Below the pieces are notes generated by a model. That model ran no database searches and had not been told where the DNA came from. It saw only the letters and a program-made list of their open reading frames with translations. DNA of 60,460 nt from NCBI GenBank assembly GCA_045604545.1, contig JAZUOG010000064.1:1-60460 (forward strand), in the 5' to 3' direction. The stretch is from RGIG1959 sp045604545. Its GTDB lineage: Bacteria; Bacillota; Clostridia; Oscillospirales; Acutalibacteraceae. This document shows, piece after piece, positions 32,057-40,480 of this stretch (position 1 is the first letter of the stretch; each line of letters starts with the position of its first letter). The position numbers and the translations under genes were made by a program.

Positions 32057-33730
32057 ATGCTTGTTAAATCCCTGCATCGCGCCACCGCCTTCTTTCTGAC
32101 GGCGGTGTTACTGATGACCGCTCTGTTTTCCGTCATGATGCCCGTCTCTGCTGCGGCGGATACCATGATGACCGTTGATGTGCTTGTAGGCGACGCTGAC
32201 GGTAACGGTAAGCTGACAACGACCGATGCGCGCCGTATCATTCAGTATCTCGTCGGCGATATCACCTTCGACGAACAGCAGATGCTCGCCGCAGACCATA
32301 ACAAAGACGGAAAAATCACCAGTTCTGATGCCAGAAGCCTGCTGATGTATTTCGTGTCCGCCGATTCGATGACAACAACGACCTCAACAACATCCACTAC
32401 TACGACGACCACAACAACCACCACGACAACGACGACCCGCACCACCGCTGTCGATTTTCTCTGCTATACCGGCAGCAACAACAACGGTTCAAGCACGGTC
32501 GTCGGTACGATGCAGGAGGACGGTTCTCTGAGAATCGATGCCGACGGATGGGGCGCATACTCGCTGAACGGATCGTATACCTTCGACCCGTCGTTTGACA
32601 CGATTCATCTCTCCCTTTCCACCGACGTGCCGTTTGATATCCGGTTTTACGACAACAAAAGCCGTACATATATCTATGCCATGGAAGATCTGATCGCCGA
32701 CTTCGACTATCGCGTGCACGGCAACGGCTTTGCGGAGGGGGCTTACAACGGTATCACCATTCATCTCGATGAATACTATATCCGAGAGCTTGGTGCTGTT
32801 CCCGAATCCTTTGTGTTTTCCCACATCTCCGTCTGGCCGAAAGAGGCAGGCACCATCATCATCAACCATTTCACACTCACAGGAAACGACACCTGTGATG
32901 TCACCGCACCCGCTCATCCCAATATCACCACCACAACCACCCGTCAAAACGAGGGTGTTGTCACCACCTGGACAGCGATCTCTCCCGAAAACTACTACGG
33001 ACGGCAACTGCTGGTCACAACCGCCGAGCCCATGATGGTGGAGGCGTATGATCTGTTCGCGGAGCAGGTCGCTCTTATGGCTCAAACCATTACGGTCCCC
33101 CAAAGCATCAGTCTGAGTTACAGCAAATGGCGTCAGGTATACCGCTACTATTTCGACGATCATCCCGAAGCGTTCTGGCTGGATTCCTGCAGTTACAATA
33201 TCCAATACGGGATCGTCACGAGCCTGACTCCTACTTACAATTGCACTGCCGAGGAGCGCGAGGAATGGCAAAAGCAGCTCGATATCCGCACCGCCGAACT
33301 TCTTGACGGCATCACGCCGGATATGTCCGAAAACGCCCGTTTGTATCTCATTCATGAGCGGTTGGTGCTTGCGGGTGATTATGACAAGTCTCTTGAAGCC
33401 CTTAACACGCACGATCTGCTGGGCATCATCATGCGCGGTTCGGGTGTGTGCGAAAGCTACTCCCGCGCCTATCAGTATCTGCTGTATCGTTGCGGTATCC
33501 AGTGCCTGCAGGTATACGGCAACTCAAAGGGTGACGACTCCATCACTCACATCTGGAACCTGCATCTGGTGAACGGTGAATGGCGCATGACCGATGTCAC
33601 ATGGGACGACGAGGGCGGCAACTCTGTTGACTATGACTGCTATAACTTCACCTATGACGAGCTTGGAGAATTGCTTCACACGATCGTCATCCTCTCCTAT
33701 CCCCTGCCCGGTTACACCGAAGCGGCGTAA
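32057..33730 (+). CDS. Secreted dockerin protein, paralogue of the preceding gene
   Basis: A 557-residue exported protein with the same plan as its neighbour: signal peptide (about 1-35), dockerin (about 43-101; GDADGNGKLTTTDARRIIQY and DHNKDGKITSSDARSLLM), Thr/Ser linker (about 106-135), beta-rich middle domain and a C-terminal transglutaminase-like domain with Cys in GVCESYSRAYQYLLYRC, His in THIWNLH and Asp in TDVTWDD. The ATG at 32057 has GGAAGTGAG before it; the longer reading from 31946 crosses the terminator. Identity is high in the catalytic C-terminus and lower in the linker, so this is an old tandem duplication with a kept active site. The function is unknown. Confidence 0.85.
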   Translation: MLVKSLHRATAFFLTAVLLMTALFSVMMPVSAAADTMMTVDVLVGDADGNGKLTTTDARRIIQYLVGDITFDEQQMLAADHNKDGKITSSDARSLLMYFVSADSMTTTTSTTSTTTTTTTTTTTTTTRTTAVDFLCYTGSNNNGSSTVVGTMQEDGSLRIDADGWGAYSLNGSYTFDPSFDTIHLSLSTDVPFDIRFYDNKSRTYIYAMEDLIADFDYRVHGNGFAEGAYNGITIHLDEYYIRELGAVPESFVFSHISVWPKEAGTIIINHFTLTGNDTCDVTAPAHPNITTTTTRQNEGVVTTWTAISPENYYGRQLLVTTAEPMMVEAYDLFAEQVALMAQTITVPQSISLSYSKWRQVYRYYFDDHPEAFWLDSCSYNIQYGIVTSLTPTYNCTAEEREEWQKQLDIRTAELLDGITPDMSENARLYLIHERLVLAGDYDKSLEALNTHDLLGIIMRGSGVCESYSRAYQYLLYRCGIQCLQVYGNSKGDDSITHIWNLHLVNGEWRMTDVTWDDEGGNSVDYDCYNFTYDELGELLHTIVILSYPLPGYTEAA

Positions 33731-33741
33731 CATACCAATCA

Positions 33742-33781
33742 CAAAAGGCACCGAGGAAACCATGTTCCTCGGTGCCTTTTT
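33742..33781 (+). terminator. Terminator after the second dockerin gene
   Basis: A 14-15-bp stem (AAAGGCACCGAGGA arm) followed by T5; it also touches the stop of the convergent anti-sigma gene and probably serves both. Confidence 0.9.
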
Positions 33782-34608
33782 CATGTTAAAAGCGTCAGCA
33801 TATTCTCAAGAGCGGTCTTGTCGATCTCCACAGCGATATCACTCACGCCGGTGTACACCACCGTTCCGTCCTCATACAACCACAATTCGACCTGAACACC
33901 GCTGTGACAGATAAAAAACAAGCGGCAACGCACCGTGAGCGAAGAATAATCCTCGCGTTTTTGGCAAGTCCCTTCACAAAGCGCCTCTATGAAGGCGTTC
34001 ACTGTATCGCGATGCTTCACTGCGTTGAACAGCTGTTTTTCTCCCGAAAAATTCCGTTCCTTGGGGATAATATATTGCACGGTGTCATATTGCTCCGAAA
34101 GATGCAGGCGATCCTTATACAGTTCCTCGCCGTATTGCAACGTGATATCGTTGTCACAGATATACACTCCGGCACCGTGTCCCCCGTTTGTGACCGTGCA
34201 TACGGCAAAGGACGGGTCAAGACCGCTGACGGTATGCACCGTTTTCCCTTCTGTATGCGGAAAAACCGCCGCGCCTTCAAGCATCTCACCGACAAACCGA
34301 TCGTTCTGGGAGATATAATCACAGCGGTACACCCGCCCGTCGTAGCTCACCATAGATACACAACGCGCCATCGAATCCGATACGGAAGGAAAGGGATGCG
34401 GCGGCAGATACACGGGATCGGGGACCGAGAGGATAAAATACCCCACGGCACCGAGTCCCAGCACCAACACCACACATGCGGCAACCGCCGCGTACATCCG
34501 CCATCGCGGACGATAATACAGGGGCGGTTTGGCTTTGGTGATCGGGGTGGTATCAACATGAGCAGAATCGACATCGCCGATGGCAATCAGCATATCGTAA
34601 GCCGTCAT
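33781..34608 (-). CDS. Putative anti-sigma factor, single-pass membrane protein
   Basis: A 275-residue protein with a 38-residue cytoplasmic N-terminus, one transmembrane helix (about 39-60) and an extracytoplasmic domain that is Cys-containing but unrecognised. The start ATG overlaps the sigma factor stop by four bases (ATGA), so the role is inferred from coupling. It resembles the 522-residue protein at 15-1583 in plan, not clearly in sequence. The longer reading to 34752 is rejected because AAGGAGG inside the sigma gene fits ATG 34608. Confidence 0.7.
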   Translation of the reverse strand: MTAYDMLIAIGDVDSAHVDTTPITKAKPPLYYRPRWRMYAAVAACVVLVLGLGAVGYFILSVPDPVYLPPHPFPSVSDSMARCVSMVSYDGRVYRCDYISQNDRFVGEMLEGAAVFPHTEGKTVHTVSGLDPSFAVCTVTNGGHGAGVYICDNDITLQYGEELYKDRLHLSEQYDTVQYIIPKERNFSGEKQLFNAVKHRDTVNAFIEALCEGTCQKREDYSSLTVRCRLFFICHSGVQVELWLYEDGTVVYTGVSDIAVEIDKTALENMLTLLT

Positions 34609-35162
34609 AACAGCGCCTCCTTTTCCAGTTGTGTCTTCAGCTTTTTTCGGGTACGATGAAGCATCACCTTCACATGGGATTCGGTCATGTGTGCGGCACT
34701 TGCGATATCTTTTACGGAATCCATGTTCCAGTAACGCCGCATGAACACCCATTTTTCAAGCGGCGGCATTTGCGTAAGGAGCGCATTGATCCGCGCAGTC
34801 AATTCGTGTGTCAGCACCGTATCTTCGGTTGCGGTTGCGGAAGGAAGACATTCTTCGAGTTCCGACAGCACCACCTGTATGTCACCGTTTCCCCGCTTTG
34901 CGGCACGTTGACGGTTGCAGCGGTCAAGCGCCAGCCGACGAACAACACAAGCAAGATACGCTTTCAGATCGCGCGGACGGTTTGGCGGGATCGCGTTCCA
35001 CAAACGGTGATACGCATCATTGACGCATTCCTTGGCATCTTCCGCATTTTGTAGAATGTGCATGGCGACAGCATGACAGTACTTGTCGTACTTTCGTTGC
35101 GTATGCTCGATTGCCGATTCCGAGCGCGATTCATACAAGGCAATGATATCCCGATCCTTCAT
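34605..35162 (-). CDS. ECF-type RNA polymerase sigma factor
   Basis: A 185-residue ECF sigma. Region 2 has NAEDAKECVNDAYHRLWNAI and the following PRDLKAYLACVVRRLALDR; region 4 has KDIASAAHMTESHVKVMLHR. The ATG at 35162 follows a GGGAGGTG site; the ATG-like start at 35180 lies upstream of it. It is coupled to the membrane protein that probably inhibits it. It is a distinct member from the sigma at 1549-2136. Confidence 0.85.
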   Translation of the reverse strand: MKDRDIIALYESRSESAIEHTQRKYDKYCHAVAMHILQNAEDAKECVNDAYHRLWNAIPPNRPRDLKAYLACVVRRLALDRCNRQRAAKRGNGDIQVVLSELEECLPSATATEDTVLTHELTARINALLTQMPPLEKWVFMRRYWNMDSVKDIASAAHMTESHVKVMLHRTRKKLKTQLEKEALL

Positions 35163-35219
35163 ACCGTCACCTCCCTTCACCTATCAAGACGGTAAAAACG
35201 GATATTGGTTACATATCGT

Positions 35220-35258
35220 CGAAAAAAAACACCGACGAATTGTTCGTCGGCGTTTTTT
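35220..35258 (-). terminator. Terminator after the NifX-like gene
   Basis: A stem of CACCGACGAA/TTCGTCGGCG flanked by A7 and T7 runs, working in both directions. Confidence 0.9.
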
Positions 35259-35648
35259 TCAATGATTACCGCAGGTGTGATTGCCACAGGTGTGACCGCC
35301 TTCACCGTGATCGTGATGGTGATTGCATTTCACATCGGGATTCCAGCGCAGCTTGCCGCCGAGCAGAGCGTCAACCGCCGCGTCGGCTTCGCCCGTCACG
35401 CCGCCGAACAGCTGAATGCCGGCGTTGGTCAGCGCGGTTTGTGCGCCGCCGCCGATGCCGCCGCAGATGAGCACCTTGATGCCGTTGTCGGCAAGAAGGG
35501 TCGCAAGAGCACCGTGACCGCTGCCGCCCGCATCAAGGATCGAGGCGGACACGACCGTGTTGTCCTCGATATCATACACCTTGAACTGGGCGGTGTGACC
35601 GAAGTGCTGGAAAATCATGCCGTTGTCGTACGTTACTGCCAGTTTCAT
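35259..35648 (-). CDS. NifX/NifB-like dinitrogenase cofactor-family protein with metal-rich tail
   Basis: A 129-residue protein. Residues 1-105 are a dinitrogenase iron-molybdenum cofactor fold (PF02579): MKLAVTYDNGMIFQHFGHT, LLADNGIKVLICGGIGGGAQ and GAIQ-type GIQLFGGVTGEADAAV. The last 25 or so residues are a His/Cys-rich tail (CNHHHDHGEGGHTCGNH), likely to bind metal. No nif genes are near, so this is one of the many non-nitrogenase members, possibly handling an iron-sulfur or heavy-metal cofactor. The ATG at 35648 begins just after the rqcH stop; the reading from 35708 is rejected. Confidence 0.85.
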   Translation of the reverse strand: MKLAVTYDNGMIFQHFGHTAQFKVYDIEDNTVVSASILDAGGSGHGALATLLADNGIKVLICGGIGGGAQTALTNAGIQLFGGVTGEADAAVDALLGGKLRWNPDVKCNHHHDHGEGGHTCGNHTCGNH

Positions 35649-35661
35649 AATATCATCTCCA

Positions 35662-37419
35662 TTAAGATTGTTTAAGTCGGGCGACAAGCGTCGCATCGGG
35701 GGTGACATACACCGTTTGCTGGTGTTCGTAGATCACCATGCCGGGCTTGGCTCCCGAGGGTTTGTGAACGTGCTTGATGAGCGTGTAATCCACGGGAACG
35801 CCCGAGGACTGCGCGGCTTTGGAATGGGTCGCCGCCAGAATCGCCGCCTCACGCAGAGTCTGTTCGGGCGGCTCGACGCCTTCGGTGAACACCACCGTGT
35901 GAGACCCGGGCATGTCCTTGACATGAAACCACACGTCTCTGCCGCGGGCGGTTTTGAGCGTCAGCTGATCGTTCTGAATATTGTTGCGACCGACAGCGAT
36001 GGTAAATCCGTCGGACGAGGTGAACAGCAACGGCTTCTGAGCGACCGGGGCTTTTTTGCGTTTGTCGGTACGGCGCAGATAGCCGCCGTCGATCAACTCC
36101 GCACGCACCTCCTCCACCTCCGCGGCAGAGGTCACGCGGGACAGCGCATCGAGCACCGAGTCGATATAGCGAAGCTCCCGCTCACCTGCCGCGATTTGTT
36201 CGGCAAGCACCCGCTCGGCGGTTTGCGCCTTACGGTATTCTTTATAATACCGTTGGGCGTTTTGCGCGGCACTGAGCGCGGGATCGAGCGGAACGGTGAT
36301 CGTGCCGCCGTTTTCGTCGTAATAATTGATCAGTTCCGCCGAAGTCGCGCCCACAGGAACGGCGTAGGTCTGTGACATCAGCATGTCGCCGTACAACCGT
36401 TTTTGTTCACGTTCCGTGGAGCGCGCCAGCTCTTCGCGTTGGCGGGACAGCTTGCGCTCAATGCGGGAGGAGGCATTGACAAGCACCTTGAGCGTATCAT
36501 GCGACCGCGCACGCAGTCGTTCGGCATGGTCCTTGTCGCTGTAAAATGCTTCGAGAAGCGCGCTGAGGCTCGCCATTTCCGCCCCCACGGCAGAAAGCCC
36601 GTACTGCGTGATGAGGGTATAGGAAAACTCAAGCGGTGTACCGTCCTTTTTGAGAATGTACGGCACACGGCGTTCACCGTCAAGCAATGTCGAACGAACG
36701 CGGTCGATGTAGAACGCCAGCCGTTCCCACTCGTCCTCGGTCATCTCATCGCAGGATTTCTGCCCACGGCGCAGTGTCAACGAGGCGATCTCGCGACAAA
36801 TAAGCGGAGAAAAGCCTTGTGTCACCGCCGCCAGCGCCGCAGACAGCTCACCGCCTCTGCCGTTTTTGACAGCATCGGCAATCGCTTTACCGTCGTGATC
36901 GAGCGGCGACAGGCGGTCGGCAAACGGCGCGGGCGGTGTGTAAGCTACACCCGGCAGAAGCGGTCGCACCTCCGACATCGCAAAATCCACACGTTTGATC
37001 GCGTCAATAATTTTGTCGCCTTCAATGAGCAGGATATTGCTGTGACGGCCCGTCATCTCCGCCGCCACTGTCAGTGTGACATGGTCACCAAGCTCGTTGA
37101 CACAGTCAAAATCGAAATACAGCACCCTTTCGAGTCCGTCCTGACGGATCGAAAGGAGCTTGCCGCCACCGAGGCGTTTGCGAAGAAGCATACAGAACAT
37201 CGGCGGTGCGGCAGGATTCTCGGGCGTTTTTTCCACCAGATGCACACGAGGTGACTGCACCCGGGCGGAAAAATACAGTTTGTATGTGCCGCTTTTACTG
37301 CGCAACGCCATCACCAGTTCCTCACGGGACGGCTGGTGGATCTTGTCGATGCGGGCATCACGCAGTGTCTCGCGCAGTTCCGTGGCAAGGCAATACAAAA
37401 AGCCGCCATCCAGTGCCAT
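35662..37419 (-). CDS. rqcH: Rqc2 homologue RqcH, NFACT protein
   Basis: A 585-residue NFACT protein of normal length. The NFACT-N domain starts DGGFLYCLATELRETLRD, with the conserved MTGRHSNILLIEG; coiled helices (about 280-430) follow; the NFACT-R domain has GRNNIQNDQLTLKTA and the WFHVKDMPGSHTVV segment. RqcH binds split 50S-peptidyl-tRNA and recruits Ala-tRNA to add alanine tails to stalled chains. AAAGGAGGTG precedes the ATG at 37419. The old label 'fibronectin-binding protein' is misleading. Confidence 0.92.
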   Translation of the reverse strand: MALDGGFLYCLATELRETLRDARIDKIHQPSREELVMALRSKSGTYKLYFSARVQSPRVHLVEKTPENPAAPPMFCMLLRKRLGGGKLLSIRQDGLERVLYFDFDCVNELGDHVTLTVAAEMTGRHSNILLIEGDKIIDAIKRVDFAMSEVRPLLPGVAYTPPAPFADRLSPLDHDGKAIADAVKNGRGGELSAALAAVTQGFSPLICREIASLTLRRGQKSCDEMTEDEWERLAFYIDRVRSTLLDGERRVPYILKKDGTPLEFSYTLITQYGLSAVGAEMASLSALLEAFYSDKDHAERLRARSHDTLKVLVNASSRIERKLSRQREELARSTEREQKRLYGDMLMSQTYAVPVGATSAELINYYDENGGTITVPLDPALSAAQNAQRYYKEYRKAQTAERVLAEQIAAGERELRYIDSVLDALSRVTSAAEVEEVRAELIDGGYLRRTDKRKKAPVAQKPLLFTSSDGFTIAVGRNNIQNDQLTLKTARGRDVWFHVKDMPGSHTVVFTEGVEPPEQTLREAAILAATHSKAAQSSGVPVDYTLIKHVHKPSGAKPGMVIYEHQQTVYVTPDATLVARLKQS

Positions 37420-37444
37420 CAAGCGACACCTCCTTTGGATAATA

Positions 37445-38851
37445 TTATACCGTCGTGTACGGTGCCGTGCCGTTGAAGGGAATGACCGTCACCGTGGGAA
37501 AAGCCTTTTGCAGGCGGGTGGCAAGCGGATACACAACCACATTTTCTGTCGCATAATGACCCGCAACGACCACCGTCAGATGCTCGGGAAGTCCGAGCCA
37601 TTCGTGATGCTTCATCTCTCCCGTGACATATGCGTCCGACGGCGCCTCCGTCGCAAACTCTCCGCCGCCGCCACCGATCATGGACACCGTCTCAATCGGT
37701 TTCGCCCCTGCGCGGAGTTGAACGGGAGTGCCGAGCGCGTCCTTCACAAGAGCCGCAAATGCCGCAGGAGACACCGGCTTTTTGAGCTTGCCGACACGAC
37801 CGATGCCGCCGAACGCCTCTTCCACCTCGACAAGTCCAAGGCAGTCAGCGAGGGTGTCGTTGACACCACCCTTTGCCGCGTCCAAGTTGGTGTGCGCGGC
37901 AAATGCGGCGATGCCGCTTGTGAGAAGCTGATGCAACACGCCCGGCCCGACAATGCGGTTGACGGAATGGAACAGCACGGGGTGATGCGAAACGATCATC
38001 TGTGCGCCGTGTTCTTTCGCAAAGCGAATTGTTTCCTCAGTAATATCGAGCGCCACAACGATCGTATCGACCGTGTCGGCGGGATTTCCCGCAAGCAATC
38101 CGACATTATCCCACTCCTCCGCAAGTGCGGCAGGCGCGATCTGCTCCATTTCTTCGGCAACGCTCCCGACTGTGACGGGATCCCCGGGCTTCATAAAGGA
38201 GAGCAATTCCTCGAGCACCGTCGTCAGGCGATCGGCTTCGTCGTTCTTTTCCGCCTTGCGCAAGCCGCCGATTCTCTGACGCAGATAGGCACATTGCGCC
38301 AGGATATACGGGCGGGATTCGTCGTCCGCTTTCAGCGCACCGACATAATGACAAAGCAGATCGGACACGGGATCGGCATCGGTAAAATGAGCGGTCATCA
38401 CGTTGTAGATGTGATTGTCGTCGGTGATCACGCGCTCCTCGTCAATGGAAAAGCCGTTGTCATACAAAAAGCGACGAAGTTCGACCGTCTTGGTCATCGG
38501 CTGAAGCACCAGACGAATATCCGCCGATTTCACCCACGGTGCGTCGCTCAGAATATGCATGATGGTTTCGCCGCCCATACCGGCGATCACAATATCGGAC
38601 ACCTCGTCGGAACGAATGTCGGAAAGTCCGTCGCACACACGCACATCGATACTGTCGGAGAGTCCCGCTTCCTGCACCGTGCGTCGGGCAGATGCCGCAG
38701 GGCCTTCACCGATATCCGCGGCAACGGCGCTTTGAATGTGTCCTTGTTTCATCAGGTAGGTCGGTAAATAGGCGTGGTCGGTGCCGATGTCGGCAAGGCG
38801 CGCGCCCTTTCGCACCATCGATGCGACACATAATAAACGTTTATCGGTCAT
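37445..38851 (-). CDS. Fusion of tRNA (adenine22-N1)-methyltransferase TrmK and Nif3-like metal protein
   Basis: A 468-residue two-domain protein. About 1-215 is TrmK-like: GARLADIGTDHAYLPTYLM is the SAM loop, and IAGMGGETIMHIL and LVLQPMTKTVELRRFL follow. About 222-468 is a Nif3-like dinuclear metal protein: EEWDNVGLLAGNP, the metal ligands in IVSHHPVLFHSV and AAHTNLDAAKGGVND, and the C-terminal GHYATENVVVYPLA. In Bacillus these are adjacent separate genes (yqfN, yqfO). TrmK makes m1A22 in some tRNAs; the Nif3 role is unknown. The ATG at 38851 has GAAGGACG before it. Confidence 0.85.
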   Translation of the reverse strand: MTDKRLLCVASMVRKGARLADIGTDHAYLPTYLMKQGHIQSAVAADIGEGPAASARRTVQEAGLSDSIDVRVCDGLSDIRSDEVSDIVIAGMGGETIMHILSDAPWVKSADIRLVLQPMTKTVELRRFLYDNGFSIDEERVITDDNHIYNVMTAHFTDADPVSDLLCHYVGALKADDESRPYILAQCAYLRQRIGGLRKAEKNDEADRLTTVLEELLSFMKPGDPVTVGSVAEEMEQIAPAALAEEWDNVGLLAGNPADTVDTIVVALDITEETIRFAKEHGAQMIVSHHPVLFHSVNRIVGPGVLHQLLTSGIAAFAAHTNLDAAKGGVNDTLADCLGLVEVEEAFGGIGRVGKLKKPVSPAAFAALVKDALGTPVQLRAGAKPIETVSMIGGGGGEFATEAPSDAYVTGEMKHHEWLGLPEHLTVVVAGHYATENVVVYPLATRLQKAFPTVTVIPFNGTAPYTTV

Positions 38852-38867
38852 GGTTTCACGTCCTTCA

Positions 38868-38925
38868 CAAAAAAAGAAGACCGTCATTGGTCGGCGGTGT
38901 GCCGCGCCAAGACAGTCTCTTTCTT
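38868..38925 (-). terminator. Terminator-like hairpin after the DUF1858 gene
   Basis: A long imperfect stem (AAGAAGACCGTC arm) ends on the minus strand in CTTCTTTTTTTG, between the DUF1858 stop and the trmK-nif3 start. Confidence 0.55.
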
Positions 38926-38926
38926 C

Positions 38927-39124
38927 TTATTTCGAAAGATGGGCGTTGAGCTTGGCAACCAGCTCATCGGGGTCAACGCCGTGGACAGCGCAAGCCTCCG
39001 CGATCGTCTCGCCGCGGGCGGACGGGCAACCGAGACAGTGCATGCCCATTTCGAAGAAATAGGGGGCCGTGTCGCGGTCAAAATCGAGCACATCGCCGAT
39101 AATTGAATCTTTGGTAATCGTCAT
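38927..39124 (-). CDS. DUF1858 domain protein
   Basis: A 65-residue protein matching the DUF1858/hybrid-cluster-associated small domain. It begins ITKDSIIGDVLDF and contains MHCLGCPSARGETIAEAC with the CxxC pair. Stand-alone copies are common in anaerobes; the Cys pair suggests an iron-sulfur or redox role. The function is unproven. It has its own consensus promoter and is divergent from rpsF. Confidence 0.85.
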   Translation of the reverse strand: MTITKDSIIGDVLDFDRDTAPYFFEMGMHCLGCPSARGETIAEACAVHGVDPDELVAKLNAHLSK

Positions 39125-39163
39125 GGCAAATTCATCCTTTCAATACAATAAGTGTACCTCGTT

Positions 39164-39192
39164 ATTATACCGCTATGCGGTCACTTTGTCAA
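39164..39192 (-). promoter_or_regulatory. Consensus promoter for the DUF1858 gene
   Basis: On the minus strand, a perfect -35 TTGACA (39187-39192), a 17-bp spacer and a perfect -10 TATAAT (39164-39169). Confidence 0.8.
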
Positions 39193-39242
39193 TCGGGAAG
39201 TCGGGGTTTTGAAAATTCCTCTCGAAAAATACAAAATAGTCC

Positions 39243-39271
39243 TTGACGAACGGAGAAAAGGCTGATATACT
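39243..39271 (+). promoter_or_regulatory. Promoter for rpsF-ssb-rpsR
   Basis: -35 TTGACG (39243-39248), a 17-bp spacer and -10 TATACT (39266-39271). Confidence 0.75.
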
Positions 39272-39354
39272 TATTGTACTTGTGCAAAAGCCGTACAAGC
39301 ATCCTTGCCACATCCGAAAGCGGTGTGGCCATCAGACCAAGAGGAGGTGCCAAT
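39272..39354 (+). promoter_or_regulatory. Candidate S6:S18 autoregulatory leader of rpsF
   Basis: The 5' leader contains GCCACA (39307-39312) pairing with TGTGGC (39324-39329) around an inner CCG/CGG pair with an AAAG loop. bS6:bS18 leaders use a hairpin with a conserved CCG element that mimics the 16S site. The match is by eye only. Confidence 0.4.
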
Positions 39355-39651
39355 ATGCCCACAGTTAAAGGTTCCTATGAGGCCGTCTTCATTTACTCTG
39401 CCGCTGTTGCCGAGGAAGAGCTGACCGCGCTCAAGGAGAAGTTCCAAACGCTGATCGAGCAAAATGCGGAAATCGGTGAAGTCGAAGAGTGGGGCAAGCG
39501 TCGTCTGGCGTATCTCATCAATGATGAGGCCGAGGGCGTCTATGTTCTCTACAACTTTGCTTCTACCCCCGAGTTCCCCGCTGAGCTGGACCGTGTTGCG
39601 AAGATCACCGACGGTGTTCTGCGTACCATGATCATCCGCAAGGACGCGTAA
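39355..39651 (+). CDS. rpsF: Small-subunit ribosomal protein bS6
   Basis: A 98-residue bS6 of normal length that pairs with bS18 on the 30S platform. YEAVFIYSAAVAEEEL and EVEEWGKRRLAYLIND are the family signatures. AGGAGGTG sits before ATG 39355; the reading from 39274 crosses the leader. It is the first gene of the standard rpsF-ssb-rpsR operon. Confidence 0.95.
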   Translation: MPTVKGSYEAVFIYSAAVAEEELTALKEKFQTLIEQNAEIGEVEEWGKRRLAYLINDEAEGVYVLYNFASTPEFPAELDRVAKITDGVLRTMIIRKDA

Positions 39652-39666
39652 GGAGGACAATGATTT

Positions 39667-40143
39667 ATGAACATGATTTGTCTGCTCGGCCGTCTGACGG
39701 CTGATCCCGAACTGCGCCACACGCAAAGCCAGGTGCCCGTCACCAGCTTCACGCTGGCTGTCGACCGCGCCTACGCTCCGAAGGGACAAGAGCGCCAAGC
39801 CGATTTCATCAACATCGTTGCATGGCGTCAAACCGCGGAATTCGTCACCCGTTATTTCCGCAAGGGTCAGCGTCTCGCCCTTACCGGCACGCTGCAGTCC
39901 CGCCGCTACGTTGACAAAGACGGCAACAATCGTACCGCGTACGAAGTCGTGGCTGACAACGTTTTCTTCGCTGAGTCGAAATCGCAAAACGGTGGTTTCC
40001 AGCAGGGTTATCAATCCGGCTACCAATCCGCCCCCGCGTTTGACTCTCAGGTCCCGCAATACAATGAAGCTCCCACCGCGTTTGCCACTGCCGCTCCGAG
40101 CGACTTTGAGGAAATCGTCGGTGACGATGAGCTTCCGTTCTAA
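39667..40143 (+). CDS. ssb: Single-stranded DNA-binding protein
   Basis: A 158-residue SSB. The OB fold covers about 1-105 (MNMICLLGRLTADPELRHT start, FINIVAWRQTAEFV core). A Gln/Tyr/Pro-rich flexible linker follows, and the acidic tip ends in DDELPF, the partner-binding tail. It protects single-stranded DNA and recruits repair proteins. It is in the usual place between bS6 and bS18. Confidence 0.96.
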   Translation: MNMICLLGRLTADPELRHTQSQVPVTSFTLAVDRAYAPKGQERQADFINIVAWRQTAEFVTRYFRKGQRLALTGTLQSRRYVDKDGNNRTAYEVVADNVFFAESKSQNGGFQQGYQSGYQSAPAFDSQVPQYNEAPTAFATAAPSDFEEIVGDDELPF

Positions 40144-40168
40144 TTTTTGAAAAGGAGGCTGTCAAGCC

Positions 40169-40423
40169 ATGGCTGAAAGAACCGAACGCCCCGAGCGTCC
40201 GCGCAACGGTCGTAAAGGCCGCCGCAAGGTTTGCCGTTTCTGCGCCGATAAAGTCGAAGTCATCGACTACAAGGACGTTGCTCGTCTGCGTAACTATGTT
40301 TCCGAGCGTGCGAAGATCCTGCCCCGCCGCGTGACCGGCACCTGTGCCCGTCATCAGCGCGAGCTGACCATCGCGATCAAGCGTGCTCGCCAGATCGCCC
40401 TGATGCCTTTCATCAGCGACTGA
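40169..40423 (+). CDS. rpsR: Small-subunit ribosomal protein bS18
   Basis: An 84-residue bS18. The core KVCRFCADKVEVIDYKD and the RVTGTCARHQRELTIAIKRA segment are typical. The Cys residues (CRFC, C later) suggest the zinc-binding C+ form. AAAGGAGG precedes the start. It is the last gene of the operon, with a strong terminator behind it. Confidence 0.96.
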   Translation: MAERTERPERPRNGRKGRRKVCRFCADKVEVIDYKDVARLRNYVSERAKILPRRVTGTCARHQRELTIAIKRARQIALMPFISD

Positions 40424-40432
40424 TTTCACAAT

Positions 40433-40468
40433 CAAAAGCCTCCGACCTGCTTGGGTCGGAGGCTTTTT
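40433..40468 (+). terminator. Terminator of rpsF-ssb-rpsR
   Basis: A perfect stem AAGCCTCCGACC/GGTCGGAGGCTT followed by TTTT on the plus strand. Confidence 0.92.
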
Positions 40469-40480
40469 TCCTTTCTTTGG

